A stretch of 64,000 bases of DNA from Asticcacaulis sp. AND118. GTDB taxonomy: Bacteria; Pseudomonadota; Alphaproteobacteria; Caulobacterales; Caulobacteraceae. The DNA is taken from contig NZ_CP084911.1 of the NCBI RefSeq assembly GCF_020535245.1, positions 384,001-448,000 on the forward strand, in the 5' to 3' direction. A model generated the notes under the pieces. It saw nothing but the letters and a program-made list of their open reading frames with translations. It ran no database searches and was not told where the DNA came from. Positions 44,712 to 53,634 of the stretch are shown piece after piece (position 1 is the first letter of the stretch; every line of letters begins with the position of its first letter). A program made the translations under genes and the position numbers.

Positions 44712-45881
44712 ATGAAGTTCCCTATCGCCATCGACATGGTCGAAGCTACCCGCCTCACGCGCCAAGGCAAACTTAAGGCGGCACTCGCTTTGCTGTCGCG
44801 AGGCGCTGTCCCTGAGGCACAATCGCCAACGCCGGATGACGGCATCGTCGATATGGTGGCGCCCTCACGCGAAACCGGCGCCGCCTGGACGCCGCCGGCC
44901 GACAAGCCCGCAAATCGGGCACCTGAGGCGGGCAGTCCGCTCGAAGGTCTCATGGCACGTTTGCGTGACCACCTACCGGGTGGCGTACCGCCGTTGCAGA
45001 AGACAGCCCCCGCTTCACCGCTGCCGGTTGCGCGCGGTGCCTCGTTTGAAACGCATCTCTATACCGATGCTGTAGGCCAGAGGCCTTACAAGCTGTATAT
45101 TCCGTCTGCTGTGACCGAGGACAATCCTGCCTTGATCGCGATGCTACATGGATGTACCCAATCACCGGACGATTTTGCCGCCGGAACCCAAATGAACGCT
45201 CTGGCGGAGGCGTTCGGCTTTCTGGTCGTTTATCCGGGCCAGACGCAAGCGGCGAACGCCTCCAAGTGCTGGAACTGGTTTAATGCTGGTGACCAGCAAC
45301 GCGACCGCGGAGAGCCCGCCCTTATTGCCGGGCTCACGCGTGACCTCATTCGCATCCATCATATCGACCCCCGCCGCGTTTTCGTGGCCGGTTTGTCTGC
45401 CGGAGGCGCCGCCGCCGCGGTTCTGGGCGCGGTCTATCCCGACCTCTATGCCGCTGTCGGTGTACACTCCGGCATTGCCTGCGGCACGGCCCGCGATATG
45501 TCATCAGCGTTTTCAACTATGAGCCAGGGCGCCAGAGGACCTGTTCGCTCGAATGCGGTGCCTGTGCGCACGATCGTCTTTCATGGTGACGCGGATAAGA
45601 CCGTGAATCCTATCAATGGCCATCAGATCCTGGACCAGGTTCGCGGTAGCGATCTTCTGCGCCTGGAAGTCACGCATGGCGTGTCCGCCGACGGCATGCG
45701 CTACACACGGACGACTGAAACGGACACGGAGGGGGGGCTCAGGCTGGAGCAGTGGGTGCTGCATGGAGCGGGGCACGCGTGGTCCGGCGGTAGCGCCAAC
45801 GGCTCCTACACAGATCCGCGGGGCCCGGACGCCAGCGCCGAGATGGTGCGTTTCTTCTTTCAGTCCGATCGCCACCCATAA
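44712..45881 (+). CDS. PHB-depolymerase family esterase
   Basis: A 389-residue protein. The first ~110 residues are a low-complexity, family-specific N-terminal region without a signal peptide, suggesting a cytoplasmic protein. The catalytic domain (from about 115) has RPYKLYIPSA, oxyanion segment MLHGCTQSPDDF, nucleophile elbow FVAGLSAGGA (serine), aspartate in FHGDADKTVNP and histidine in LHGAGHAWSGG. Relatives include feruloyl/acetyl xylan esterases and polyhydroxybutyrate depolymerases; the substrate is open. Cotranscribed with the RHH regulator; convergent with a transglutaminase gene, leaving 5 bp between stops. Confidence 0.87.
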   Translation: MKFPIAIDMVEATRLTRQGKLKAALALLSRGAVPEAQSPTPDDGIVDMVAPSRETGAAWTPPADKPANRAPEAGSPLEGLMARLRDHLPGGVPPLQKTAPASPLPVARGASFETHLYTDAVGQRPYKLYIPSAVTEDNPALIAMLHGCTQSPDDFAAGTQMNALAEAFGFLVVYPGQTQAANASKCWNWFNAGDQQRDRGEPALIAGLTRDLIRIHHIDPRRVFVAGLSAGGAAAAVLGAVYPDLYAAVGVHSGIACGTARDMSSAFSTMSQGARGPVRSNAVPVRTIVFHGDADKTVNPINGHQILDQVRGSDLLRLEVTHGVSADGMRYTRTTETDTEGGLRLEQWVLHGAGHAWSGGSANGSYTDPRGPDASAEMVRFFFQSDRHP

Positions 45882-45886
45882 AGGGA

Positions 45887-46792
45887 TCAGGGCAGAGCGA
45901 GGGCGTCGTTAGTGGAGGCGGCCATTGTACCGTAGGTGATCTTCACGGTCATCACGGGTTCACCCGAAGGGCCGCCAATGGCCCCTGTAATGGGCGAGAT
46001 ATTGTCCATCTTTCGACCGACAGCGAGCGCGACGAGGCCATATGATCCCATGCGTCCGTGTGTGGGATCAAAGGCGATCCAGCCGGCATTCGGCAAATAA
46101 ACTTCGCTCCAGGCATGGGTAGAGGCGTCCGGTTCACTAAACGCGGCTTCCGGGTCGATCAGATAGCCTGACACAAGCCGGGCGGCGAAGCCAAGTGTTC
46201 GGGCATATTCGGCGAAAAGCACCGCGAAGTCGCGGCAGGTCCCCATTCCGCGGACAAGGGTCTGGGTCGGTGTCTGTGTGCCTTCCGTATCACGCACCTG
46301 ATAGATGAAATGCTGCGATATCTGCCTATTCAGGTCTTGTAGCAAGGTGAGGGTATCAAGCGGTGCGTCCGACCTCACACCTTGAAGGCGGGCCTCCAGA
46401 ATGGGCTTAGATGCCTTGAAGACCGGTTCGATGAACGGTGTCAATTGAAGCGTGTCTTTCCGGTAGTCGAAGGGCCATTCCTGAGCATGCGGCGCAATAT
46501 CGAAGACGGGCCATGGCTCGGCGTTAAGCACCAGTTCGCTTTGAGCTTTGATCACCAGTCGATCCGCAAGATCCGCGAAAAGAATCCGGGCAACGCGATT
46601 GCCGAAAGGGTCTTCAAGCCATCTGATCTCAGCGTCGGGCTCAACCGTCAGATCAAATGAAAAGACATCAAGTCCACTCCCGTCACGTGGCCGCAACCGA
46701 ATTTCATGGGGGAAAATCTGCACGGGATGCGCGTATGTATAAGATGTTTCATGATAAATGCAAAATTTATTCGAAATCATCTCATTTCTCAT
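45887..46792 (-). CDS. Third transglutaminase-like protein
   Basis: A 301-residue protein. The N-terminal beta domain (CIYHETSYTYAHPVQIFPHEIRLRPRDGSGLD) is followed by a transglutaminase core with cysteine in VRGMGTCRDFAVLFAEYARTLGF, histidine in ASTHAWSEVYLPNAGW and aspartate in IAFDPTHGRMG, a complete triad. It is a separate gene from the pair at 42321-44056, with the RHH and esterase genes between them on the other strand. ATG at 46792 or 46780 may be used. Three such paralogues so close together suggest a shared modification or proteolysis function. Confidence 0.87.
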   Translation of the reverse strand: MRNEMISNKFCIYHETSYTYAHPVQIFPHEIRLRPRDGSGLDVFSFDLTVEPDAEIRWLEDPFGNRVARILFADLADRLVIKAQSELVLNAEPWPVFDIAPHAQEWPFDYRKDTLQLTPFIEPVFKASKPILEARLQGVRSDAPLDTLTLLQDLNRQISQHFIYQVRDTEGTQTPTQTLVRGMGTCRDFAVLFAEYARTLGFAARLVSGYLIDPEAAFSEPDASTHAWSEVYLPNAGWIAFDPTHGRMGSYGLVALAVGRKMDNISPITGAIGGPSGEPVMTVKITYGTMAASTNDALALP

Positions 46793-46915
46793 AAGTCAAT
46801 TTACGTATATATTATTATGGATCGCCTGAAATAAGTGATATTTGTTAGATGTTCGGAAGTAATTTTTAAATATTCCACGGAACGCTTTTATTTCGCGGAT
46901 TTGCCCGAGGCGAAT

Positions 46916-47566
46916 ATGAGCGAATTTTTCGAGATCAACCAAAGCGAAGATGATCACGGGTCTTTTATGGGGGTGCAGATAAAGCCTGTTCCCGACTGGC
47001 CGTTCAGCGGCTCAGATACGCCAACCGCGCAGGACGCGCTGATCATCGTGGGGGCCACAGATCAGAGGGCATTTGAGGTCGTATGGGGTCGGTGGGGGCT
47101 GGTGCCGGCCTGGCAAAACTGCGAGATGAAGGTCTGGACGACGACCAACTCCTGGACCTATCTCAACACCATTGATCATCCGCGCTACGGAAAATGGGGG
47201 CAGAAGCATTGCATCATTCCCGTGGCGGGCTTCTCAATCCGTACGTCAGATCGTCGCAAGGTCTTTTCCATACGGCGCAAGGATGGGCAAAGAATGGCGA
47301 TTGCGGGTGTGTGGGACCATCTGGTCCACGATGGCGCGCCGTTAAAAAGCTTTACCTTGCTCAAACGCCCGGCCGGGCCGGATATTCTGCCGATCCAGGA
47401 CTGGGAGCCTGTTTTCTTGCCGGAAGATCAGTGGTGGTCATGGCTCGTTCACCAAGGCGCGGCCAATATCGACCCGGTAGGCATCGCCAATACGCTCAAT
47501 GTCGTTCAGGTGTGCATCAAAAGCGAAAATTGGCGGGGCGGCATGATGCCCCGGCATGGTCTGTAG
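46916..47566 (+). CDS. SRAP/YedK-like protein lacking catalytic residues
   Basis: A 216-residue protein with the SRAP (SOS response-associated peptidase, HMCES/YedK) layout: WGRWGLVPAW near residue 60, TTNSW, HCIIPVAGFS near 100-106 and RMAIAGVWDHL near 127-135. Active SRAP proteins begin Met-Cys, use Cys2 to crosslink abasic sites in single-stranded DNA, and need a Glu after the GF motif and a late His. Here residue 2 is Ser, the Glu position reads Ser-Ile (GFSIRT for GFYEW), and the His region reads ILPIQDW. It is therefore a probable pseudoenzyme. ATG at 46916 has GAGG upstream; the frame extends to 46835 without a cysteine-led start. Confidence 0.75.
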   Translation: MSEFFEINQSEDDHGSFMGVQIKPVPDWPFSGSDTPTAQDALIIVGATDQRAFEVVWGRWGLVPAWQNCEMKVWTTTNSWTYLNTIDHPRYGKWGQKHCIIPVAGFSIRTSDRRKVFSIRRKDGQRMAIAGVWDHLVHDGAPLKSFTLLKRPAGPDILPIQDWEPVFLPEDQWWSWLVHQGAANIDPVGIANTLNVVQVCIKSENWRGGMMPRHGL

Positions 47567-47610
47567 ATGCTAATACTGGTTTAGGCTGCCGCCTGAAAGC
47601 CGATTATGAT

Positions 47611-49505
47611 TGTCTACCGGATCTCCTCTAATATCGATCTGTAAAGTCTCAGATAATCTTGCGCCATGCGCTCAACGGAAAAGTTGCGTGAGACCGCCGC
47701 AGAGACGGCTTCTCGGTTGAGCGTATCGATCAGGCCAACGGCGGCATGGCACCTTCCACATCATCGACCAGAAACCCGGTCATGGCGTGTGTGATGATTT
47801 CTGGCATAGCCCCTCTGCCGACGGCGATAACCGGCGTCCCGCAGGCCATCGCCTCGACGACCGACAAACCGAAGGGCTCGTCGAAGTTTATCAGGTGGAG
47901 CAAAGCGTAGGTGTTGCTCAAGGCTTCCCGGCGCACCACCCCTCCCACTGCGCCATGATAAACCACCCTGTTGCCGTCAATCCGCGGAAGCACTTCACGC
48001 TCGTAATAGGCATGATCCTGAACCGGACCGTAGATGTGCAACCTGCGCGCTGTGCGCTGTGCGACCTCGATGGCCTCGCGCGTGCCCTTGTCCGGATGGA
48101 TGCGTCCAAAATAGAGCAAATCTTCCCCGCCGGCAGGGTTGCAGGGAAAATCGTCTGTCGCGATGCCGTGGTGGATGGTCGCGGTGTAGCGCAATTGCGG
48201 ATGACGGTCGGCCTCGCTGATCGCCACATAGTGGATGCGGTTCTCAAAAGGCTTGTACATTGGGAGGATGCGGTCCGAGGATAGCCCGTGGATCGTCGTC
48301 ACCATCGGCGTATCCACCAGACCCGAAAAAGCGTGAGCTGGAAAATCCGCCTGGTTGTGAATCAGGTCAAATTGACCGGCCTGTGCAAACACGTGAGCAA
48401 GTTGGCGATATTCCCACACCTTGGCATCGATCGATGCATCCTCGCAATAGGGGGCGGGAACGACACCGTCGAGTGTGGCTGAGGTGAGACTATCCTGGGT
48501 GGCAAACAGGGTCACATCGACACCCAACTCGACCAGCCCTTCAGTCAGGAGGCTGGTGACCGCCTCCCAAGGGCCGTAATGGCGAGGCGGGGTGCGCCAG
48601 GCGATAGGCGCGATCATGGCAATGCGCATGCTCAGGTCTTTTGAAGACGAAGAATTACGCCTTCATTTGCGGCAAGACCTGTGCGCTCGGAACGCTCTGG
48701 TAATGTTGAGATGAGCGTTTCTGAAATCAGGCTTTCGTCTGGAATAATCAAGCTGCGGGCCTCCGCAGTGAAGTTGAGGACGACCATCAGGCGTTCGTCG
48801 TTCGTATATCGCTCGTACTGCAGTACGCCGGGTTCGGAAGGTATCAGGGTGAAATGACCGCTGTTCAACGCCGCATGACGTCGGCGCAGGGCGAGGAGGC
48901 GACGGTATAGGGCCAGCATGGAATGCGGGTTCTGATCCTGTCTGATGACATTGCGGAGTGGCCAGTCCTCATGAAAGGGAAGCCATGGCTCGGCAGTGCT
49001 GAAGCCCGCGTGGGCTGACCTATCCCATGCCATCGGGGTGCGCGAGGCGTCGCGGCCCACACCAAGACCGGGTTGGCGCAAATCCTGCGGATCGCGGATA
49101 CGATCAGCGGGAATGGTGACGCGACCGATGCCAAGTTCGTCGCCCTGATAGAGGGTGGGGGTGCCGCGCAGTGTCAGCAGCAACATGGCCGCGACCCGCG
49201 CTTGCGCTTCGCCGATACGGCCGGCGATACGCGGCGCGTCGTGGCTGCCCATAACCCAGTTGGGCCAAGCGCCTGGCGGCAGATCTCCGAAGATATCGGC
49301 GATATTGCAATAGTCGGCGACGTCAGATCCGAAATCCACCATAGGCGACGGGAAGATCGGGGATAGCCAGATCGCGTCGACGCCAAGCGCAGCAATGTAG
49401 TCCAAGCGGCGGCGAATGCCTTCGAGATCGCCTATGCCGTCGTCATTGCTGTCCTGAAACGAGCGGGGGTATATCTGGTAGACGACCCCGCTTTCCCACC
49501 AGGGA
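47611..49505. repeat. GT4-GH13 direct repeat, copy A
   Basis: Nearly identical to 58604-61200. Copy A lacks one base in the glycosyltransferase gene and about 701 bp inside the GH13 gene relative to copy B; otherwise only scattered single-base differences were seen. The two copies are in the same orientation. Confidence 0.9.
47614..48629 (-). pseudogene. GT4 glycosyltransferase, copy A, frameshifted
   Basis: Same protein as the intact gene at 58607-59623 until residue ~292 (FLVDDVEGA), where a one-base deletion at about 47745 changes the frame; the product ends MPPLA at 47730 and loses the last ~45 residues. The retained part holds the N-terminal glycine motif (PPRHYGPWEAV), the GT-B linker and nucleotide-sugar site LLHLINFDEPFGLSVVEAMACGTPVIA. 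Missing the C-terminal helix may destabilise it. It starts 2 nt after the GH13 copy A stop on the same strand. Confidence 0.85.
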
Positions 49506-49531
49506 CGCGGCTCGGAACGCTTAGCGTTCAT
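48632..49531 (-). pseudogene. GH13 hydrolase, copy A, with internal deletion
   Basis: An open frame of 299 residues that joins the N-terminus of a GH13 alpha-glucosidase-type enzyme (WWESGVVYQIYPRSFQ, AIWLSPIFPSPMVDFG) directly to its C-terminal part (NWVMGSHDAPRIAGR onward). The ~234 codons carrying conserved regions I-III, with nucleophile Asp and acid Glu, are gone, so it cannot be active. The joint DIFGDL/PPGAWPNW is in frame. Compare copy B at 59626-61226. Start ATG 49531; the upstream sequence differs from that of copy B. Confidence 0.87.
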
Positions 49532-49682
49532 GAGAATGTCCAAGGAACGATTTGTGATGGATATGTCATTGCCGACATGCCCTTGGCGTCCGTGTGCGTG
49601 TCGGTTCATTCTGTATCAGCCGACATAATAAGTAGTGGCCGGTAAGAAAGTGCAGGTGGACGCATAGGTGTTTGTTAAGGGC

Positions 49683-50873
49683 TTATGTGACGATGGGGCG
49701 ATAGGGGGATGGGCCTCTGGGCAATCTAATGCTTTCCATCTCGCCTCTCTGCGTCTGATGGGCGAAGGCGACAATCGCCTCGTTGTAAATTTCGAACTCT
49801 TCGAGAAAGCCCATGTGGTTCGCTGCCTCGACCAATAACAAATGTCCTGAAGGCGCTGACGTCGCGATGGTCTCGCTTGCTATTGCCTTGGTAACCAGGT
49901 CCCCCTTGCTGCCGATCACCAGAACGGGACCGGTGACCGTGCGAAGGGCTTCACTTGCATCCCAGGCAAACATGGCCAGATTGCCACGCGCCTGAGCGCC
50001 CGGCGAATTGCGGGTGCTCAGAAGGGCCGTATGTTTGAGCTGGCTGCGAGTGACGCGCGGCCCAAAGCCGATCCGGTTGGCAAGATGGGTGGCGCCGTTA
50101 AAGTAACTCTGCCAGCCGTTGACCCAGGCAAAAGGCATCAGGCATCGCGTCAGCCACATCATCGGCTCGATCAATGGCTTTTGCAGCGTAAGCGCCGATC
50201 GGGAAAAAAGCATGGTTCGCAAGGGGTTCGTATAGGTCGTATTGATAAGTACGGTGCCGGCAACGCGAGCTTCAAAAAAAGCCGGAAAGTCACGCGCCAA
50301 GGTTTGCACGACCATGCCGCCGATGCTGTGGCCGACAAGAATGACTTTCTCCTCGGCCGTCTGCTCGATGACCTGTTTCAGACTGATGGCGAACGCGGCG
50401 AGGGTGATGCCGCCCGAGCCGGTTTTGGATCGCCCCATGCCCGGCAGATCCCAAGCGATAACCCTGAAGGTGTCGGAAAAATCGTCCTTGGCATAGCCCC
50501 AGATTGTACTATCCATGCCCCAGCCATGCGTTAGTATGAGGGGGGGGGCCTGCAGATGGCCGTGGGTTTCCATATATAGTGAGGCGCCGTTCGTATCGCT
50601 GATCTGATGCCCGTCCTCTCCGCGAGCGGTGTTTAAAATCCGGCGATCCGGATGTGCGAGGATAGGGTGGAGAATAAAGCCGCCGAACACAGACCAAGCC
50701 ATGAGAAAGGCCACAACCCACAGGCGCCAGTCTTCTCGTATCCTTACAAGATCACCGTCCGCGCTGCGGAACAGTTCGCCCTGATACCAGGACCAGCCGA
50801 AATAGAGGAGGGCGGCCAGCAAGATCCACGACAGAAGCGAGGTAAAAAGGCGGGCAATAAGGATAAGGGGCAT
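49683..50873 (-). CDS. Membrane-anchored alpha/beta hydrolase
   Basis: A 396-residue protein. Two hydrophobic segments near residues 4-30 and 48-68 anchor it in the inner membrane. The hydrolase domain follows: LILTHGWGMDSTIW, WDLPGMGRSKTG, nucleophile elbow LVGHSIGGMV (serine), acid candidate in VIGSKGDLVTK and histidine in VEAANHMGFLEEF. No substrate can be deduced; lipid or ester hydrolysis at the membrane is a reasonable guess. Single gene on the minus strand, located between the GH13 copy A and a decayed DUF gene. Confidence 0.83.
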   Translation of the reverse strand: MPLILIARLFTSLLSWILLAALLYFGWSWYQGELFRSADGDLVRIREDWRLWVVAFLMAWSVFGGFILHPILAHPDRRILNTARGEDGHQISDTNGASLYMETHGHLQAPPLILTHGWGMDSTIWGYAKDDFSDTFRVIAWDLPGMGRSKTGSGGITLAAFAISLKQVIEQTAEEKVILVGHSIGGMVVQTLARDFPAFFEARVAGTVLINTTYTNPLRTMLFSRSALTLQKPLIEPMMWLTRCLMPFAWVNGWQSYFNGATHLANRIGFGPRVTRSQLKHTALLSTRNSPGAQARGNLAMFAWDASEALRTVTGPVLVIGSKGDLVTKAIASETIATSAPSGHLLLVEAANHMGFLEEFEIYNEAIVAFAHQTQRGEMESIRLPRGPSPYRPIVT

Positions 50874-51091
50874 GAAAATCCTGGCTAACGACGAGGGCGC
50901 GAGCGCACTTAGTCAAAGGCGAAATGAGGGGGTTGCCTTTTGCGCTCCTGTAGGATTGAAGCCCGCCGGGCGCGCATGTATGACAAAAGAATCTATAAAT
51001 TTTATTTCAGTATTTGTTGTCTGAGTGAATCTTATATTACTGAAAAGATAAAGTTTATATGTGTTTCATGTTTAAATTCTTGTTTGCATAT

Positions 51092-51446
51092 ATGTATTTG
51101 GCGCCCGTTCGGATGGCTCAGCTTTGCGCGACTATAAGTATAAGACGGATTGCGCCGCGACATTTGTTCGCGAGATTGTCAAACTCGGTGACATTCGCGC
51201 GACCACGAGCGGGTTGTCCTTAGTGGCGAAATGGGAAGATCTCTGGCTTACCGCGGCGAGACCAATTTGCAAAATGAGAATATCCCGGTGGGCTTTGAAA
51301 TCCTTCACAGGGAAGTATGTGGGAAGTTGTTCGTGATGGACAGTTAATCGGGGGATATGTGCATCATACAAGTGCACGCTAGGCCGCTTTGGCGGCGGTG
51401 CAAACTCTCTTCGAGGGCGGCCGGTCGGCAGAAATATGGCCGCCCT
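51092..51446 (+). pseudogene. Decayed paralogue of the gene at 62252
   Basis: DNA and broken reading frames match the 3' two thirds of the intact gene at 62252-62746: FVREIVKLGD, SGLSLVAKWEDLW, and later GGYVHH- and SAEIWPPF-like segments in shifted frames. The 5' part is missing and several indels and stops occur. It lies immediately before an IS5-family element, just as the intact copy lies before an IS remnant. Confidence 0.75.
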
Positions 51447-51462
51447 TTAGGGTGAGGACTCA

Positions 51463-51905
51463 CTACATCCACCAGATAACGACGGCGGCGAGTGCGACGG
51501 CGCTCATGAAGTTTTTGATGTTTCGGTCGAAGCGTGTGGCGAGGCGGCGCCAGTCCTTGAGACGGCAGAACATGCGCTCAGTGACGTTGCGCTGTTTGTA
51601 GATGGCCTTGTCGTATTCGTATTGGATTTTGCGGTTCTTGCGCGGCGGAATGATGGGGCTGGGTACCGCGCGCGTCGAGCCATTCGCGCAGGGCCTGGCT
51701 GTCATAACCTTTGTCGGCGACAAGTTCGGCAGAGGGCGGCAGGGCCTCGATGCACAGCTTGGCCACCTTGCAATCGTGGACGTTGCCGGGTGTCAGGAGC
51801 AGGACGTGAGGGCGACCTTTCGCGTCGCAGAGGGCGTGGAGCTTGGTGTTGCGTCCGCCCTTCGTGCGGCCTATACCATGAGCCAAGGCCCCCCTTTTCC
51901 CCCTC
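51463..51905 (-). pseudogene. IS5-family transposase OrfB, frameshifted
   Basis: Second part of the transposase with GGRNTKLHALCDAKGRP, ADKGYDSQALREWLDARGTQP and then, in another frame, IIPPRKNRKIQYEYDKAIYKQRN...FCRLKDWRRLATRFDRN (conserved DDE C-terminal region). A run of four C bases instead of three at about 51665 breaks the frame between these halves, so it is probably inactive, apart from the normal programmed frameshift at about 51889-51905. Confidence 0.8.
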
Positions 51906-52218
51906 CCGCGCAGCGGTGGACCTTGATGCAACTGCTGTCGATGAACAGCCGATCCGGCGCATCCTCGGCACCTGCGAGCGCGCTGAAAATGCCCTCCCAT
52001 ATGCCACGCTCGGACCAGCGGACGAAGCGATTGTAGAGCGTCTTCTTCGGCCCATAGATATCCGCGCAATCCGCCCAACGACCACCACAACGCAGGGCAT
52101 GTACGATGCCGCTCAGAGCCCGGCGGTCATCAACACGCGGATTGCCCCGCACATCGGTCGGCAACAAAGGCTCGATCCGCTCCCATTGCGCATCGGAAAA
52201 CCAAAAGAAATCAGCCAC
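51871..52218 (-). CDS. IS5-family transposase OrfA
   Basis: First frame of the transposase, with the DUF4096-type N-terminal domain: FFWFSDAQWERIEPLLP, GNPRVDDRRALSGIVHALRCGGRW, YGPKKTLYNRFVRWSERGIWEGIF and RLFIDSSCIKVHR, the last holding the first catalytic aspartate. A GTG at 52218 preceded by GGGAGG is a likely start; the frame is open to 52260. The A/G-rich slippery run near its end (AAAAGGGGGG, minus strand) is where ribosomes would shift into OrfB. Confidence 0.82.
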   Translation of the reverse strand: MADFFWFSDAQWERIEPLLPTDVRGNPRVDDRRALSGIVHALRCGGRWADCADIYGPKKTLYNRFVRWSERGIWEGIFSALAGAEDAPDRLFIDSSCIKVHRCAGGGKGGPWLMV

Positions 52219-52463
52219 CTCACAACCTCCCGGACGAGGCAGTGAATCACAACATCCCACTCACGAAAACCCGTTATTGGGTCCGGACCCTAAAAGGCTC
52301 ACGGAAAACGACCATTAGGGGAATGCTTAAAGCAATGACCGAGCTAGGCTGTCTACGGCTTAAAAGGTATTGAATTGCGTTGTTCGCGTTTTAGGAGAAA
52401 TCGTGTTAGAAGGAAATTGCCTGTGTATTTGCGTTTGGGCCGCGCCAGTTTGCGGAGGCGTAC

Positions 52464-53618
52464 ATGGGACTGGCAGAATTTATTCGCGCTAATCGAGATG
52501 CGATTATAAGCGAGTGGGAGACTTTTGCCTGTTCTCTTAGTCCCGCCGTCGGAATGAGTAGTCTCCAGCTTAAGGATCATGTCGGCCAAATCCTGCTGTT
52601 CATCGCAAGGGATATTGAAGAACCACAGACGGCCAGCGAACAGAAGGATAAATCCCATGGTCTGAAAAATGGTATGGGTGGGGATACGGCTGCCGAAGCG
52701 CATGGCCGCCTGCGCCATGCCGATGGCTACGATATTGTGGAAATGATATCCGAATATCGGGCGCTTCGAGCCAGCATCATCCGGCTATGGACCCGTGAAG
52801 AGCGAATGCTCACAGGCGCAGATGCTATAGCGCTCACCCGGTTTAATGAAGCCATTGATCAGGCGCTAACCGAGTCGGTGGCTAGGTTCTCACGACAGGT
52901 CGATCACTCAAAAGATCTGATACTTGGCGTACTGGGGCATGATATTCGTAGTCCTTTGGCGACGATCTATATGTCTGCTGAGATTCTGAAGCGGACGGCT
53001 GTCCTCGATGAGAGGCAGTCGGTTTTGCTTAAGCAGATTGAATCCAGTACGGTCCGGGTACGCAGCATCGTCACGGATCTGCTCGACCTTGCCCGGGCCA
53101 AACTCGGTGCGGGCATTCCGCTCTTTGCGGTGCCTATGTCGCTAACGAACATGTGCCGCGACATTGTTTCGGAGATACGTGTTCAACACCCGTCCCGAAC
53201 GTTCGTTCTTGAGCTGGCGCCGAATGTGTCAGGCGACTGGGATGAGATCCGGCTGGGGCAGGTGTTGTCCAACCTTCTCGCAAACGCCGTGCAGTACGGA
53301 ACTGAGGGAACGCCTATCACCATCAGCCTGATCGAGAGGGTGGGGGACATATTATTATCCGTCCACAACGAAGGGCCGCCCATTCCTCGTGCGCAGTTGA
53401 GCCGTATTTTCCAGTCCTTCACCCGAGGGAGCGAGAGGGGCAATGCCGAAGGAGATGGTCAAAATCTCGGATTGGGACTGTTCATTTCCAGGGAAATCAT
53501 AAACGCGCATGGCGGGACGATTAACGTTCACTCCGACGCGGCGTCCGGCATTACCTTCAATCTTTGTATTCCGGCATCTGGCGCGGTAGAAGCGCTCATT
53601 ACTCAAGCGGGTGACTGA
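52464..53618 (+). CDS. Soluble histidine kinase with RsbR-type N-terminal domain
   Basis: A 384-residue cytoplasmic kinase with no membrane segment. The first ~130 residues (LAEFIRANRDAIISEWETFACSL ... EMISEYRALRASIIRLW) match the RsbRD/globin-like N-terminal sensor found in stress regulators. HisKA follows with VLGHDIRSPLATIYM, then N-box LSNLLANAVQYG and G2 LGLGLFISREII; the G1 region reads VHNEGPPIPRA. No response regulator is adjacent, so its partner is elsewhere. It may act in a general stress or light/redox response. The start at 52464 lies 12 bp after a GGAGG. Confidence 0.82.
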   Translation: MGLAEFIRANRDAIISEWETFACSLSPAVGMSSLQLKDHVGQILLFIARDIEEPQTASEQKDKSHGLKNGMGGDTAAEAHGRLRHADGYDIVEMISEYRALRASIIRLWTREERMLTGADAIALTRFNEAIDQALTESVARFSRQVDHSKDLILGVLGHDIRSPLATIYMSAEILKRTAVLDERQSVLLKQIESSTVRVRSIVTDLLDLARAKLGAGIPLFAVPMSLTNMCRDIVSEIRVQHPSRTFVLELAPNVSGDWDEIRLGQVLSNLLANAVQYGTEGTPITISLIERVGDILLSVHNEGPPIPRAQLSRIFQSFTRGSERGNAEGDGQNLGLGLFISREIINAHGGTINVHSDAASGITFNLCIPASGAVEALITQAGD

Positions 53619-53634
53619 GCCAATCAAGCGTTGG

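Larger units (their letters stand above)
51450..52290 (-). mobile_element. IS5-family (IS427-like) insertion sequence
   Basis: An element of about 841 bp. Imperfect terminal inverted repeats start GGGTGAGGACTCAC on the left and, read inward from the right, GGGTCCGGACCCAA. A TA dinucleotide flanks both ends and may be the target duplication. The transposase is on the minus strand in two frames, as expected for a frameshifting element. The boundaries are read by eye. Confidence 0.75.
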
